Source: Archangium violaceum (GTDB lineage: Bacteria > Myxococcota > Myxococcia > Myxococcales > Myxococcaceae). From it: a stretch of 64,000 bases of DNA. Positions 28,301-38,141 of this stretch are shown in pieces (position 1 is the first letter of the stretch; every line of letters starts with the position of its first letter). Under the pieces are notes generated by a model, which worked only from the letters and a program-made list of their open reading frames with translations, was not told where the DNA came from and did not search any database. Both the position numbers and the translations under genes were made by a program. The stretch covers positions 1,178,001-1,242,000 of the forward strand of contig NZ_CP069338.1 in the NCBI RefSeq assembly GCF_016859125.1. The letters are read 5' to 3'.

Positions 28301-29419
28301 ATGGGTCATCCGGTGCGCGCCGCGGTGCTGCAGGTGGTGAATGGTCCCTTCGCCATCGACGAGGTCGAGCTCGAGTCGCCGCGGACGGGCGAGCTGCGGG
28401 TGCGGGTGACGGCGAGCGGCATCTGTCACACCGACCTCACCTTCCGGGCGGGCGCGGGCCGCTTCCCCTTCCCCGCCGTGCTCGGCCACGAAGGCGCGGG
28501 CGTGGTGGAGGCCGTGGGCGACGGCGTGACGGACTTCGTGCCCGGCGACGCGGTGGTGCTCAGCTACTTCTCGTGCCGCGCGTGTGGCACGTGCGCACGC
28601 CGCCATCACGCGTATTGCGAGCACGGGTACGCGGGGAACTTCTCCGGTGCCAGGCCTGATGGCTCCTTCCCCATGCGGTGGCACGGTGAGCCGATTCGCT
28701 CCAGCTTCTTCCACCAGTCCTCGTTCGCCACGCACGTGCTGGCGCACCAGCACAACGCGGTGAAGGTCGACGCGTCCGCGCCGCTCGAGCTGCTCGCGCC
28801 GCTGGGCTGCGGGTTCCAGACCGGCGCGGGCGCGGTGCTCGAGGCGTTCCGGCTCGAAGCCGGGCAGCAGCTCGCGGTGTACGGAGCGGGCGCCGTTGGC
28901 CTCGCGGCCATCATGGCGGCGCGAGTCGCCGGCGCGGCGCGCATCATCGCCGTGGACCTCAGCGCGGAGCGGCTCGAGCTGGCGCGCGAGTTGGGCGCCA
29001 CCGACACCTTCCTGGCGCACGAGCCCGAGCTCACGAAGACGATTCTGAAGCGAACCCGGGGCGGCGTGGACCTCGCCCTGGAGTGCGTGGGCTCACCCCA
29101 GGTGCTGCGTCAGGCGTTCGACGTGACGCGGCCCCTGGGCACCTGCGCGTTGCTCGGCCTGCCCGGTCGCGGCGCGGAGGTCTCGCTCCCGATGAGCGCG
29201 CTCCTCTCCGGGAAGAAGCTGGTGGGCATCCTGGAGGGGAATGCCGACCCGAAGACCTTCATTCCGCGCCTGGTCTCCCTGCACGCGGAAGGACGGTTTC
29301 CCATCGAGAAGCTGAGCCGCCCCTATGCCTTCGAGGCCATCAACGACGCGGTTCACGACATGGAGACGCGCACGGCAATCAAGCCGGTGCTGCACATGCA
29401 CGGAGGAAGGACACCATGA
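28301..29419 (+). CDS. Zinc-dependent, NAD-type alcohol dehydrogenase
   Basis: A 372-residue medium-chain dehydrogenase. Catalytic zinc ligands are C42 (GICHTD), H63/E64 (LGHEGAG) and C170 (PLGCGFQTGAG). The structural zinc lobe has four Cys at 92, 95, 98 and 106. The Rossmann motif GAGAVG (195-200) is followed by D219, favouring NAD. It resembles aryl/allylic alcohol dehydrogenases, so it should interconvert an alcohol and aldehyde; which one is not shown. It overlaps the next gene by ATGA, so the two are coupled. The operator at 28270-28292 lies directly upstream. In context it could handle isoprenoid alcohols or aldehydes derived from polyisoprene cleavage. Confidence 0.87.
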   Translation: MGHPVRAAVLQVVNGPFAIDEVELESPRTGELRVRVTASGICHTDLTFRAGAGRFPFPAVLGHEGAGVVEAVGDGVTDFVPGDAVVLSYFSCRACGTCARRHHAYCEHGYAGNFSGARPDGSFPMRWHGEPIRSSFFHQSSFATHVLAHQHNAVKVDASAPLELLAPLGCGFQTGAGAVLEAFRLEAGQQLAVYGAGAVGLAAIMAARVAGAARIIAVDLSAERLELARELGATDTFLAHEPELTKTILKRTRGGVDLALECVGSPQVLRQAFDVTRPLGTCALLGLPGRGAEVSLPMSALLSGKKLVGILEGNADPKTFIPRLVSLHAEGRFPIEKLSRPYAFEAINDAVHDMETRTAIKPVLHMHGGRTP

Positions 29420-29949
29420 CCTTCGACGAAGCAGTGAAAGCAGGGAACATCAACACCCAAGCGGCGCTCGCGTTGTTCGACAGCCTGCCCACGGTGGAGC
29501 TCGCCTTCATGCACGGCAGGTGGAAGGGCAGCGAGCTCCAGACGGGGCACCCGATCGACGGAATGCTCAGCGCGACCGGCTGGTACGGCAAGCAGTTCAT
29601 CGACGCCGAGAGCGTGCACCCGCTGCTGTTCTTCACGGAGGACCGCGCGTCGGTGTTCCCGGTGGACCCACGCAAGTGGCCGTCGCCGGGGATTCGAGGC
29701 TTCGTGGGCTCGCACCGGGCCGAGGTGGAGACCGGGCAGTTCAAGGCGCGGCTGCGCATGACGGAGTACCGCGGGAAGCTCAGCGCGACGATGATCTACG
29801 ATGACCGGCCCACCCTCGACGTATTCCGGAAGGTCGACGCGGACACGGTGCTTGGCGCGATGGACGCGCGAGGAATGGCGGCGCCGTACTTCTTCGTCCT
29901 GCGCCGCGATTCCGGCGTCCCTCCCCTTTCGGTGAGGGACGGCGCATAG
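29416..29949 (+). CDS. GXWXG / DUF4334 domain protein
   Basis: A 177-residue soluble protein starting at ATG 29416, overlapping the dehydrogenase stop by four bases, with GGAGGAAGG as ribosome site. HGRWKGSEL near residue 33 is the GXWXG motif, and the C-terminal half (YRGKLSATMIYDDRP...) matches DUF4334. Family members are often beside fatty acid or lipid oxidation genes; their biochemical role is not known to me. Translational coupling implies a shared role with the alcohol dehydrogenase, perhaps binding a hydrophobic substrate. Confidence 0.82.
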   Translation: MTFDEAVKAGNINTQAALALFDSLPTVELAFMHGRWKGSELQTGHPIDGMLSATGWYGKQFIDAESVHPLLFFTEDRASVFPVDPRKWPSPGIRGFVGSHRAEVETGQFKARLRMTEYRGKLSATMIYDDRPTLDVFRKVDADTVLGAMDARGMAAPYFFVLRRDSGVPPLSVRDGA

Positions 29950-29962
29950 GACTGTCCGCGGC

Positions 29963-30808
29963 TCACACCCGGGCGAGCTTCTCCGGGTTGAGGACCGAGC
30001 GGATGGCGTGGATGCGCTCGCCATCCGTCTCGAAGGAGATGACGTCGAAGACGGTGCCGTTGAGCCTCAGCACCAGCGCGGGCCAGCCATTCACCTCGGT
30101 GAGCTCCAGCATGATTCCGGCCGAAGCCTTCTTCACGGAGCCGAGGAACAGGCGAGCCACGGAATCAGCGCCCCGGACAGGGTTGAGCGCCGCGCCGCGG
30201 ACCTTGCCACCTCCGTCGGCCCAGCTCGTCACGTCATGGGCCAGCAGGCGCTTGAGACCCTCCAGATCGCCGCTGAGGCAGGCGGACATGAAGCCCGTCA
30301 CCAGCCGCTCATGCGCTTCCTTGGAGGGAGCGAAGCGCGGCCGCCGCGCCTGGATGTGCGCGCGGGCGCGGTGCAGGATCTGCCGACACGCGGCCTCCTC
30401 CTTGTCGACCATCTCGGCGACCTCGGAGTGGCTGTACCCGAACACCTCATGCAGCAGGTACACGGCGCGCTCGACAGGCGACAGGCTCTCGAGCAGCACC
30501 AGGAACGCGAGCGAGATCGACTCGGGGTCCACGGGCGTGTCCGTGCGGACGGGCTCGGGGAGCCACGGCCCGACGTACTGCTCACGGCTGGCCCGCGCGC
30601 TCTTGAGGCGATCGAGGCACAGCCGGGTGACCACGGTCGAGAGGAATGCCCGATCCGAGCGCACCCCTTCACGCGCGGCGGCCTGCCAGCGCAGCCACGC
30701 CTCCTGGACGATGTCCTCGGCCTCGGCGGCCGAGCCGAGCATCCGGTAGGCGATGGCGATCATCGCGGGCCGATGGGCCTCGAAGGACTCCAGGGCTCCG
30801 TCCGTCAT
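29963..30808 (-). CDS. sigJ: ECF41-type RNA polymerase sigma factor (SigJ-like)
   Basis: A 281-residue sigma factor: region 2 (residues ~10-75, YRMLGSAAEAEDIVQEAW), region 4 (~105-155, LSPVERAVYLLHEVFGYSHSEVAEM), then a SnoaL-like C-terminal extension to residue 281. It has the ECF41 hallmarks WLPEPV (82-87) in the linker and DGGGK (198-202) in the extension; the third conserved motif reads NPVRG. In this group the extension acts as a built-in regulator in place of an anti-sigma factor. It starts at ATG 30806-30808, overlapping the stop of the FAD oxidoreductase by ATGA. The operon's own promoter matches the ECF41 consensus, so autoregulation is likely. ECF41 genes are usually paired with an oxidoreductase-type partner, as here. 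Confidence 0.88.
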   Translation of the reverse strand: MTDGALESFEAHRPAMIAIAYRMLGSAAEAEDIVQEAWLRWQAAAREGVRSDRAFLSTVVTRLCLDRLKSARASREQYVGPWLPEPVRTDTPVDPESISLAFLVLLESLSPVERAVYLLHEVFGYSHSEVAEMVDKEEAACRQILHRARAHIQARRPRFAPSKEAHERLVTGFMSACLSGDLEGLKRLLAHDVTSWADGGGKVRGAALNPVRGADSVARLFLGSVKKASAGIMLELTEVNGWPALVLRLNGTVFDVISFETDGERIHAIRSVLNPEKLARV

Positions 30809-31974
30809 GCCGCCAGTCTCCCCTGTTGCGGGACCTCGGGCGAAAGCTTTCGTCCGGTCTTGCGCCAGGTGCAGAAGCTCAGGCCCATGCGCTCGGCCGC
30901 GAGGGTTCCGACCACGCCGCGGCAGATCGCCTCCTTGAGCCATGCCCCCATGCGGCCACTGAACACCCAGCGCATCGGAGAGCCGTCCTCGCGGTAGAGC
31001 TGGACGAGCCCGTCGCGGCGCCCCAGGCTGATGCAGTAGGCCAGGTTCAGGTAGTCGAAGGGCCGCGAGCCCTGTCCTCGCGAGAGCTGCGCGAGGCTCT
31101 CGGCGACGTACGCCCCCGTGGGCATGGCGGTCTTGCAGCCCATGGGCATGAATGAAGGCGGCTCGACGACGGAGGCCGCATCACCGATGACGCGGATGTT
31201 CTCGTGTCCAAGCGCGCGCAGGAAGGGATCCACGAGGGCCTGTCCTCGCTCGTTCACGCGCAGCCCGGACTGGCGCACGACCTCCGGGACGATGAAGCCG
31301 CCGGCCCACAGGCAGGCATCGAACGGCAGGCTGCGCTCCCCGAGCTCGACGGAGCCCGCCTGGAGCCGCCGCACCTGCGCCTGCTCGACGGTGACACCGA
31401 GCCGGCTCAGGCTCCGGCGCAGGTGCGCACGCCCCGCCTCGGAGAGCTCGCCTCCCAGAGCCCCGGAGGAGAGCAGCGTCACCTGGAGCCCGGGGTGTGT
31501 CTCGGCGAGCTCGCTGGCGCCCTCGATGCCCGTGAGGCCTCCACCGATGACGACCAGCCGCCCCTTGCGAGCGGCGATGGCGGGCAGGCGCTCGGCGAGC
31601 GCTCCCACGGAGGCCGCATCCAGGGTGAAGGCGTGCTCGCGAACCCCCGGCACCGCGTCCACATCCACCTGGGAGCCGAGCGCCACCACCAGTTGCTCGA
31701 ACGACAGCCGCTCATCGCCCAGGAGAACCTCGCCTCGTGGATCGATGCGCGTGACGCGGCCGATCTTCAGGGTGATGCCCTTGCCCGCCACCATCTCGGC
31801 GAGCCCACGCTTCACCAGCTCCGCTCCGGCCGCCCGCTCGTGCAGCCGGATGCGATCCACGAACCACGGGCTCGCGCTCACCAGCGTGATCGCGACCTGC
31901 CCGCGCGTCCGCTGCGCGAGCCGAAGTGCACAAATGAGTCCTGCATAACCGCCCCCCAGAATGACGACGCGCAT
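30805..31974 (-). CDS. FAD-dependent NAD(P)H oxidoreductase (NDH-2-like)
   Basis: A 389-residue flavoprotein starting at ATG 31972-31974 after AGGAGAGG. The N-terminal FAD motif is ILGGGYAGL and the second Rossmann motif is VIGGGLTGIEGA. A C-terminal GDAASV segment binds the flavin, as in the pyridine nucleotide-disulphide/NDH-2 family. It is predicted to pass electrons from NAD(P)H to a quinone or similar acceptor. It is translationally coupled to the ECF41 sigma factor gene and is the probable ECF41 partner gene. Confidence 0.82.
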   Translation of the reverse strand: MRVVILGGGYAGLICALRLAQRTRGQVAITLVSASPWFVDRIRLHERAAGAELVKRGLAEMVAGKGITLKIGRVTRIDPRGEVLLGDERLSFEQLVVALGSQVDVDAVPGVREHAFTLDAASVGALAERLPAIAARKGRLVVIGGGLTGIEGASELAETHPGLQVTLLSSGALGGELSEAGRAHLRRSLSRLGVTVEQAQVRRLQAGSVELGERSLPFDACLWAGGFIVPEVVRQSGLRVNERGQALVDPFLRALGHENIRVIGDAASVVEPPSFMPMGCKTAMPTGAYVAESLAQLSRGQGSRPFDYLNLAYCISLGRRDGLVQLYREDGSPMRWVFSGRMGAWLKEAICRGVVGTLAAERMGLSFCTWRKTGRKLSPEVPQQGRLAA

Positions 31975-32003
31975 GATGACCTCTCCTTGTTTTTCGCCCG
32001 GGA

Positions 32004-32030
32004 GACGACTCAGCGCATTCTGGCGTGACA
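32004..32030 (-). promoter_or_regulatory. ECF41-type promoter of the oxidoreductase-sigma operon
   Basis: On the minus strand TGTCACG (32024-32030) is followed after exactly 16 bases by CGTC (32004-32007). The published ECF41 consensus, as I recall it, is TGTCACA-N16-CGTC. The -10 box lies 29 bp upstream of the ATG at 31974, so the sigma factor probably drives its own operon. Confidence 0.7.
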
Positions 32031-32104
32031 GGGGGATGCGGAATCCAGAAACCCTCGTCATTTCGACCACTTACAACGCAGATCCACGACGAGCAGTGAC
32101 GGTC

Positions 32105-33475
32105 CTACAAGAAGCGCTTGAGGAGGCCGAGCTTCCCGCCATAGGGCGGGTAGCGCAGCTTCATGTCGAGCGCGAAGGGCCGCTTCACCACGCTCTTCTT
32201 GTGACTGAAGGCATCGAAGCTGGCCTGGCCGTGATAGCCGCCGAGCCCCGACTCGCCCACTCCCCCGAAGGGAAGCCCCTCGGCGGCGAAGTGAACGCAC
32301 ACGTCGTTGGTGACCGCTCCACCGCTCGAGGTCTCCGTGAGGACGCGCTCGTTCACCGCCGCGTCGCGCGCGAAGCTGTAGAGGGCGAGCGGCTTCGGAC
32401 GGGAGCGCACGAAGCGGATGGCGTCGTCGATGCTCGGACAGTCGACGAGCGGGAGCAGGGGACCGAAGATCTCCTCCTGCATCAGCGGACTCGACACCGG
32501 TGCATCGGTGATGACGGTGGGTGCGAAGTAGCGGCTGGGCGCGTCGCGCTCGCCGCCGAAGGCGATCCGACCGTCGGTCGCGAGCGCGGAGATGCGCTCG
32601 AAGTGGCGATGACTGACGATGCGGCCATAGTCGCCGCTCGTGCGCGCATCGGCACCGTAGAAGCTTCTGACGGCCTTCTGGACCAGGTCGATGAAGCGGC
32701 CCTTGAGCTCGGGTGGAATGAGCACGTAATCCGGCGCGACGCATGTCTGTCCGGCGTTGACGTACTTGCCCCAGGCGATGCGTCGCGCGGTGACCTCGAG
32801 GTCCGCGCTTCTGTCGACGATGCAGGGGCTCTTTCCACCCAGCTCGAGAACGGTGGGCGTGAGGTGCCGGGCGGCGGCTTCGGCCACCACCCGGCCCACC
32901 TGGGTTCCACCGGTGAAGAAGATGAGGTCCCAGCGCTCCGCGAGGAGCGCCTGGCTCACCTCCGCGCCCCCTTCGACGACCGAGACGACTTCCGCCGGGA
33001 AGGCCTCGCCCAGCATCCGACTGAGCACCCCTGAAGTCGCGGGTGACAGCTCGCTGGGTTTCAACACGGCCGTGCAGCCCGCGGCGAGTGCCCCGATGAG
33101 CGGCGCCATCGACAACTGGTAGGGGTAGTTCCAGGGCGAGATGATGAGCGTCACGCCGAGCGGCTCCGCGTATTGGTAGGCCCGCGCCGGCTGGATGATG
33201 AGGGGCGCCGACCCCCGCCGAGGCTCCATCCACGCCTTCACGTTCTTGAGCGCGTTCTTGATCTCGCCGTAGATGTTCCCGACCTCGGTGAGGTAGGCCT
33301 CCTCCGGACTCTTCGAGAGATCCGCCTCGAGGGCGGCGAGAATCTCCGCCTCGTACTTGCGCGCCACCCGGTCGAGCGCCTGCAACTGCTCCCGCCGCCA
33401 TTGGAGCGGGAGCGTGGCTCGGGTCTCGAAGTAGGCACGCTGTTTTTCGGCGAGGTTGCTGAGACTCCGAGCCAT
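32105..33475 (-). CDS. Aldehyde dehydrogenase
   Basis: A 456-residue NAD(P)-dependent aldehyde dehydrogenase of the shorter (coniferyl/fatty aldehyde type) family. Glu211 in VLELGGKSP and Cys245 in NAGQTCVAPDY are the catalytic pair; SPWNYP (113-118) and FFTGG complete the cofactor site. Near the C-terminus GGAVTNDVC and LPFGGVGESG are typical. It starts at ATG 33473-33475. Last gene of the nine-gene minus-strand operon, 26 bp after fadJ. In context it would oxidise fatty or isoprenoid aldehydes, such as those from polyisoprene cleavage, to acids for CoA activation. Confidence 0.88.
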   Translation of the reverse strand: MARSLSNLAEKQRAYFETRATLPLQWRREQLQALDRVARKYEAEILAALEADLSKSPEEAYLTEVGNIYGEIKNALKNVKAWMEPRRGSAPLIIQPARAYQYAEPLGVTLIISPWNYPYQLSMAPLIGALAAGCTAVLKPSELSPATSGVLSRMLGEAFPAEVVSVVEGGAEVSQALLAERWDLIFFTGGTQVGRVVAEAAARHLTPTVLELGGKSPCIVDRSADLEVTARRIAWGKYVNAGQTCVAPDYVLIPPELKGRFIDLVQKAVRSFYGADARTSGDYGRIVSHRHFERISALATDGRIAFGGERDAPSRYFAPTVITDAPVSSPLMQEEIFGPLLPLVDCPSIDDAIRFVRSRPKPLALYSFARDAAVNERVLTETSSGGAVTNDVCVHFAAEGLPFGGVGESGLGGYHGQASFDAFSHKKSVVKRPFALDMKLRYPPYGGKLGLLKRFL

Positions 33476-33501
33476 GGGACTTCTCCTTGCGTGGGAGGGG
33501 G

Positions 33502-35679
33502 CTACTTCAGGAACTCGCCTTTTTCGGCCTTCGCGACGAGCGACGCGGGCGGCAGGAAGTGCTTCCCGTAGCGCTCCGCGAGCTCGCGCGCGCGGGTGAC
33601 GAAGCCGCGCGGCCCCGTGCCGGTACGCCCTTCGTAGCCGTTGATGTATTGCACGACACCTCCCGTCCACGGCGGGAAGCCGATTCCGAGGAGGGAGCCC
33701 ACGTTCGCGTCGGCGGCGGAGCGGAGGACGCCTTCGTCGAAGCACTTCACCGTGTCGATGGCCTCGGCGAACAGCATCCGCTCCTTCATGTCCTCGAAGG
33801 GGATGGTGTAACCGGGTTTGGTGAAGTGCTGGGCGAGCCCCGGCCAGAGGCCCGTGCGCTTGCCATCCACGTAGTCATAGAAGCCGCCCCCGGTGGAGCG
33901 GCCCTTGCGCTGGTACTGATCGATCATCGCATCCATGACCGCGTAGCTGCCGTGGTCCATCCACGGCTGACCAGCGGCCTCGGCGGCGGCCTTGGTCTCG
34001 AGGCGAATCTTTCGCGGCAGGGTCAACGTCAATTCGTCCACCAGCTGGAGCGGAGCCGCGGGGTAGCCCGCCTGGAGGCCCGCCTGCTCGATGGAGGCAG
34101 GCGCAATTCCCTCGCCCACCATGGCGATGGCCTCGTTGAGGAACGTGCCAATCACCCGGCTGGTGAAGAAGCCCCGGCTGTCGTTGACGACGATGGGCGT
34201 CTTTCCAATCTGGACCGCGATGTCGATGGCCTTCGCCAGCGTGGCGTCGCTCGTCGTCTTGCCCGCGATGAGCTCGAGCAGCGGCATCTTGTCCACCGGG
34301 GAGAAGAAGTGCATCCCGACGAAGTCGGCCGGCCGCTTCACGCCCTCGGCGAGCAGGGTGATGGGCAGGGTCGAGGTGTTGGAAGCAAGCACCGCGTCCG
34401 GGGCGACCACGCCTTGAATCTCCTGGAAGACCTGGTGCTTGAGCTTCACGTCCTCGAAGACCGCTTCGATGACCAGATCACAGCCCGCGAGCGCGGCGGC
34501 ATCCGCGGTGGGGTGGATTCGCGCCAGGAGCGCGTCGCCCTTCTCCTTCGTGGACTGGCCCTTCTGGATGGCCTTCTCCACCAGCTTGACCGAGTACTGC
34601 TTGCCCTTCTCGGCGGAGGCGAGACTCACGTCCTTGAGCACCACGTCGATGCCGGCCTTGGCGCACACATAGGCAATGCCGGCGCCCATCATCCCGGCGC
34701 CGAGGACTCCAACCTTCTTCGCCGTGTGCTGCGGGAAGCCCTTCGGGCGGCCGCCGCCCGACTTGATGTGCTGCATGTCGAAGAAGAACGCCTGAATCAT
34801 GTTCTTCGCGACCTGGCCGGTGACGAGCTCGGTGAAGTAGCGCGACTCGATGGTGAACGCGGTGTCGATGTCCACCTGCGTGCTCTCGACGGCCACCGCC
34901 ATGATGGCGCGCGGCGCCGGCATGTTCGCGCCCTTGAGTTGCTTGCGCAGGTTGGCGGGGAACGCGGGCAGGTTCGCCGCGAGGGAGGGCGAGGATGGGG
35001 TGCCGCCCGGAATCTTGTAGCCCTTCTGGTCCCACGGCTGCTGCGCCGTGGGGTTCGCCTTCACCCAGGCCCTGGCCGCGGGCAGGAGCGCGTCCACCGA
35101 GTCCACCACCTCGTGCACGAGGCCCAGTTCCTTCGCCTCCCGCGGCCGGTAACTCTGGCCCTGGAGCAGGACCTTCATCAGCGCGTCCACGATGCCGAGC
35201 ATGCGCACCGTGCGCACCACGCCTCCGCCGCCGGGAAGCAGTCCGAGCGTCACCTCTGGCAGCCCGAGCTGCACGCCCTTGACGTCGGCGACGATGCGCC
35301 GGTGACACGCGAGCGCGATCTCGAGCCCACCCCCGAGCGCCGCGCCGTTGATGGCCGCGACCACGGGCTTACCCAGGGTCTCCAGCGTCCGCAGCTGCGC
35401 TTTGATTTCCTGTCCGAGCTCGAAGACCTGCTTCGCCTCGTCCTTCTTCACGTTGCGCAAATCGTTCAGGTCACCGCCCGCGAAGAACGTCTTCTTCGCC
35501 GAGGTGATGATGACGCCCGTGAGGGTGTCCTTCTCCTTGACCAGGCGGTCCACGGTCGCGCGCATGGACTTCACGTACGCGGCGTTCATCGTGTTGGCGG
35601 ACTGGCCCGGATCATCCAACGTCAAGACCACGATGCCGTCGGCGTCTCGCTCCCAGCGGATGGTGTTCTGCTCGCTCAT
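33502..35679 (-). CDS. fadJ: Bifunctional enoyl-CoA hydratase / 3-hydroxyacyl-CoA dehydrogenase
   Basis: A 725-residue beta-oxidation alpha subunit. The N-terminal crotonase domain has oxyanion-hole segments FFAGGDLNDL and NGAALGGGLEIAL and the acid residues E120 and E142. The central NAD-binding domain has GVLGAGMMGAGIAYV (residues 325-338), and the C-terminal domains have the dehydrogenase tail (VNDSRGFFTSRVI). It hydrates enoyl-CoA and oxidises 3-hydroxyacyl-CoA. ATG 35677-35679. It lies 41 bp downstream of the thiolase gene in the same operon and should form the trifunctional complex with it. Confidence 0.92.
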   Translation of the reverse strand: MSEQNTIRWERDADGIVVLTLDDPGQSANTMNAAYVKSMRATVDRLVKEKDTLTGVIITSAKKTFFAGGDLNDLRNVKKDEAKQVFELGQEIKAQLRTLETLGKPVVAAINGAALGGGLEIALACHRRIVADVKGVQLGLPEVTLGLLPGGGGVVRTVRMLGIVDALMKVLLQGQSYRPREAKELGLVHEVVDSVDALLPAARAWVKANPTAQQPWDQKGYKIPGGTPSSPSLAANLPAFPANLRKQLKGANMPAPRAIMAVAVESTQVDIDTAFTIESRYFTELVTGQVAKNMIQAFFFDMQHIKSGGGRPKGFPQHTAKKVGVLGAGMMGAGIAYVCAKAGIDVVLKDVSLASAEKGKQYSVKLVEKAIQKGQSTKEKGDALLARIHPTADAAALAGCDLVIEAVFEDVKLKHQVFQEIQGVVAPDAVLASNTSTLPITLLAEGVKRPADFVGMHFFSPVDKMPLLELIAGKTTSDATLAKAIDIAVQIGKTPIVVNDSRGFFTSRVIGTFLNEAIAMVGEGIAPASIEQAGLQAGYPAAPLQLVDELTLTLPRKIRLETKAAAEAAGQPWMDHGSYAVMDAMIDQYQRKGRSTGGGFYDYVDGKRTGLWPGLAQHFTKPGYTIPFEDMKERMLFAEAIDTVKCFDEGVLRSAADANVGSLLGIGFPPWTGGVVQYINGYEGRTGTGPRGFVTRARELAERYGKHFLPPASLVAKAEKGEFLK

Positions 35680-35720
35680 GGGTTCGCTCGAATGTTGTCG
35701 ATAAAAGAGGGGGAAGAGGT

Positions 35721-36932
35721 TCAAACGCGCTCGACGAGGGTGGCCACGCCCATCCCGCCGCCGACGCACAGGGTGACGACCGCGCGGCGTGCCTTGCGCC
35801 GCTCGAGCTCGTCCACCACGGTCCCGAGAATCATCGCGCCAGTGGCCCCGAGCGGGTGGCCCATGGCGATCGCACCGCCGTTGACGTTGAGCTTCTCGCT
35901 CGGGATGGCGAGGTCCTTCTGGTACTTGAGGACCACGGAGGCGAAGGCCTCGTTGAGCTCGAAGAGGTCGATATCCTTGACGGAGAGGCCGGCGATCTCG
36001 AGCAGCTTCCGGGTGGCCGGAATCGGGCCGGTGAGCATGAGGGTCGGGTCCGCACCGGACGTGGCGACGGCGGCGATGCGCGCCCGCGGCGTGAGGCCGA
36101 GCGCCTTGCCGACCATCTCCGAGCCCACCAGCACGAGCGCCGCGCCGTCGACGATGCCGGACGAGTTCCCCGGCGTGTGTACGTGGTGGATCTTCTCCAC
36201 GAAGTGATACTTCTGCAGCGCCACCGCGTCGAAGCCGCCGGCCTCGCCGACCCCGGCGAAGGACGGGTTGAGCTGACCGAGCGAGGCCACGGTGGAATCC
36301 GGGCGCATGTGCTCGTCGCGGTCGAGCACGGTGAGGCCGTTCTGGTCCACCACTGGAACGACGGAGTTCTTGAAGTATCCGGCGGCCCAGGCCCTGGCCG
36401 CGCGCTCCTGCGACTGCGCGGCATAGCGGTCCACGTCCTCGCGGGTGAAGCCCTCCATCGTCGCGATCAGGTCCGCGGAGATGCCCTGGGGCACGAAGTA
36501 CGTGTCATAGTTGGTGGCCGGGTCCAGGGCCCAGGCGCCGCCGTCCGAGCCCATCGGGACGCGCGACATGCTCTCCACGCCGCCCGCGATGACCAGGTGC
36601 TCCCAGCCCGAGCGCACCTGCTGGGCGGCCATGTTCACCGCGGTCAGGCCCGAGGCGCAGAAGCGGTTGAGCTGGACTCCGCCAGTCGTCTCCGGAAGTC
36701 CGGCCGCGAGCACGAGGGTCCGGGCGATGTCCGCGCCCTGGTCCCCTACCGGGGAGACCACGCCGAGCACCACGTCGTCGATCCGCTGGGGATCCAAATT
36801 CGGGTTGCGTTTCTTGAGCGCATCCACCAGGCCGACGAGCAGCGAGAGGGGCTTGATTCCGTGCAGCGCGCCCTTCTTGCCCTTGCCGCGGGGGGTGCGA
36901 ACGGCGTCGAAGATGAAAGCTTCCTGGCTCAC
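35721..36932 (-). CDS. fadI: Acetyl-CoA C-acyltransferase (thiolase)
   Basis: A 403-residue thiolase. Active-site Cys92 is in NRFCASGL, the His in [14 protein letters not shown] and the second Cys (about 389) in TLCVGGGMG. It cleaves 3-ketoacyl-CoA to acetyl-CoA (or propionyl-CoA for methyl-branched chains) plus a shortened acyl-CoA. It sits between an acyl-CoA dehydrogenase and fadJ, as expected for a beta-oxidation complex. The symbol follows the pairing with FadJ; degradative chain-length range cannot be told from sequence. Confidence 0.9.
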   Translation of the reverse strand: MSQEAFIFDAVRTPRGKGKKGALHGIKPLSLLVGLVDALKKRNPNLDPQRIDDVVLGVVSPVGDQGADIARTLVLAAGLPETTGGVQLNRFCASGLTAVNMAAQQVRSGWEHLVIAGGVESMSRVPMGSDGGAWALDPATNYDTYFVPQGISADLIATMEGFTREDVDRYAAQSQERAARAWAAGYFKNSVVPVVDQNGLTVLDRDEHMRPDSTVASLGQLNPSFAGVGEAGGFDAVALQKYHFVEKIHHVHTPGNSSGIVDGAALVLVGSEMVGKALGLTPRARIAAVATSGADPTLMLTGPIPATRKLLEIAGLSVKDIDLFELNEAFASVVLKYQKDLAIPSEKLNVNGGAIAMGHPLGATGAMILGTVVDELERRKARRAVVTLCVGGGMGVATLVERV

Positions 36933-36964
36933 CGGGAGCCTCCTTGCGAAACGATGGAAGTGGT

Positions 36965-38113
36965 TCAGAGGGAACGGGCGACGAGCTCTTTCATGATCTC
37001 ATTCGCACCGGCGAAAATCCGCAACACGCGGGTATCGGCGAACAGGTGGGCAATGGGGTACTCCTTCATGTACCCATATCCGCCAAAGAGTTGAAGGCAG
37101 CGATCCACGACGATGCAGGCCTGGTCGGTCACCCAGTATTTGGCCATGGCCGCCGTGGTCACGTCGAGCTGGCCCTCGAGGTGGGATTGGATGCAGTCAT
37201 CGATGAAGGTGCGGCAGACACGCCTCAGGGTCGCGCACTCCGCGAGCTCGAAGCGTGTGTTCTGCAAGGCGAAGAGGGGCTTGCCGAAGACGTGGCGCTG
37301 CCTGGTGTACTCGACCGTCAAATCCACGGCGCGCTCGAGGCTCGCCATCCCGATGAGCGCCACGCTCAGCCGCTCCTGGGGCAGTTGCTGCATCATCTGG
37401 ACGAAACCACGGCCCTCCTCGCCGCCGAGCAGATTGACGGCGGGGACCTTCATGTCATCGAAGAAGAGCTCGGTCGTGTCCTGGCCCTTGCCGCCGAGCT
37501 TGTCGAGGATGCGGCCCCGCATGAAACCAGGCGTCGTGTCGGAGACCTCGGCGCACAACAGCGAGATGCCGGCGTGCCCCTTCGCATCCCCCGTCCGCAC
37601 GGCGATGATGAGGAAGTCACAGACGTGGCCGTTGGAGATGAACGTCTTCGCGCCGCTCACCCGGTAGAAATCACCGTCCCGCACCGCGCGGGTGGAGATG
37701 GCCTGGAGGTCCGAACCCGTCCCCGGCTCGGTCATGGCGATGGCCCCCACCCACTCACCGCTCGCGAGTCTGGGCAGCCACTTCTGCTTCTGGGCCTCGG
37801 ACGCATAGGCGAGGAGGTAGTGCGCGACGATGGCGCAATGCACCGAGAAGCCCATCGAAGGGTCCCCGGCGCGGATCTGCTCCTCGATGAGGACCGCCTC
37901 GTGCGCGAACGTTCCGCCGCCTCCGCCGTAGGCCTCCGGAATGGACATGCACAAGAGCCCAAGCTCGCCTGCTCGCCGATAGAGCGCCTTGTCCGGATGA
38001 CCCTGGGCCACGTGCTTGGGCACGTTGGGAAGGACCTCTTTCGTGAAGTAGGCGGCCGCGAGCCCGCGCACCTGCTCGAGCTCGTCCGAGCTCCATGGGG
38101 AACGTCTCGTCAT
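36965..38113 (-). CDS. Acyl-CoA dehydrogenase A
   Basis: A 382-residue flavoprotein starting at ATG 38111-38113. FAD/substrate signatures are [24 protein letters not shown] and [13 protein letters not shown]. At the usual catalytic position (YEGT in medium-chain enzymes) it reads FAGANEI from residue 367, without Glu, so the base would have to come from elsewhere, as in isovaleryl- and long-chain enzymes. That favours a branched or bulky acyl substrate. It lies in the operon between acyl-CoA dehydrogenase B and thiolase, with gaps of about 30 bp. Confidence 0.88.
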   Translation of the reverse strand: MTRRSPWSSDELEQVRGLAAAYFTKEVLPNVPKHVAQGHPDKALYRRAGELGLLCMSIPEAYGGGGGTFAHEAVLIEEQIRAGDPSMGFSVHCAIVAHYLLAYASEAQKQKWLPRLASGEWVGAIAMTEPGTGSDLQAISTRAVRDGDFYRVSGAKTFISNGHVCDFLIIAVRTGDAKGHAGISLLCAEVSDTTPGFMRGRILDKLGGKGQDTTELFFDDMKVPAVNLLGGEEGRGFVQMMQQLPQERLSVALIGMASLERAVDLTVEYTRQRHVFGKPLFALQNTRFELAECATLRRVCRTFIDDCIQSHLEGQLDVTTAAMAKYWVTDQACIVVDRCLQLFGGYGYMKEYPIAHLFADTRVLRIFAGANEIMKELVARSL

Positions 38114-38141
38114 GTCTGCCTCTCTCTTCTCAGGTTCCGCT

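Noticed and set aside
33487-36207. 906-codon open frame on the plus strand
   Set aside because: Lies antisense to fadJ and thiolase, which have clear catalytic motifs.
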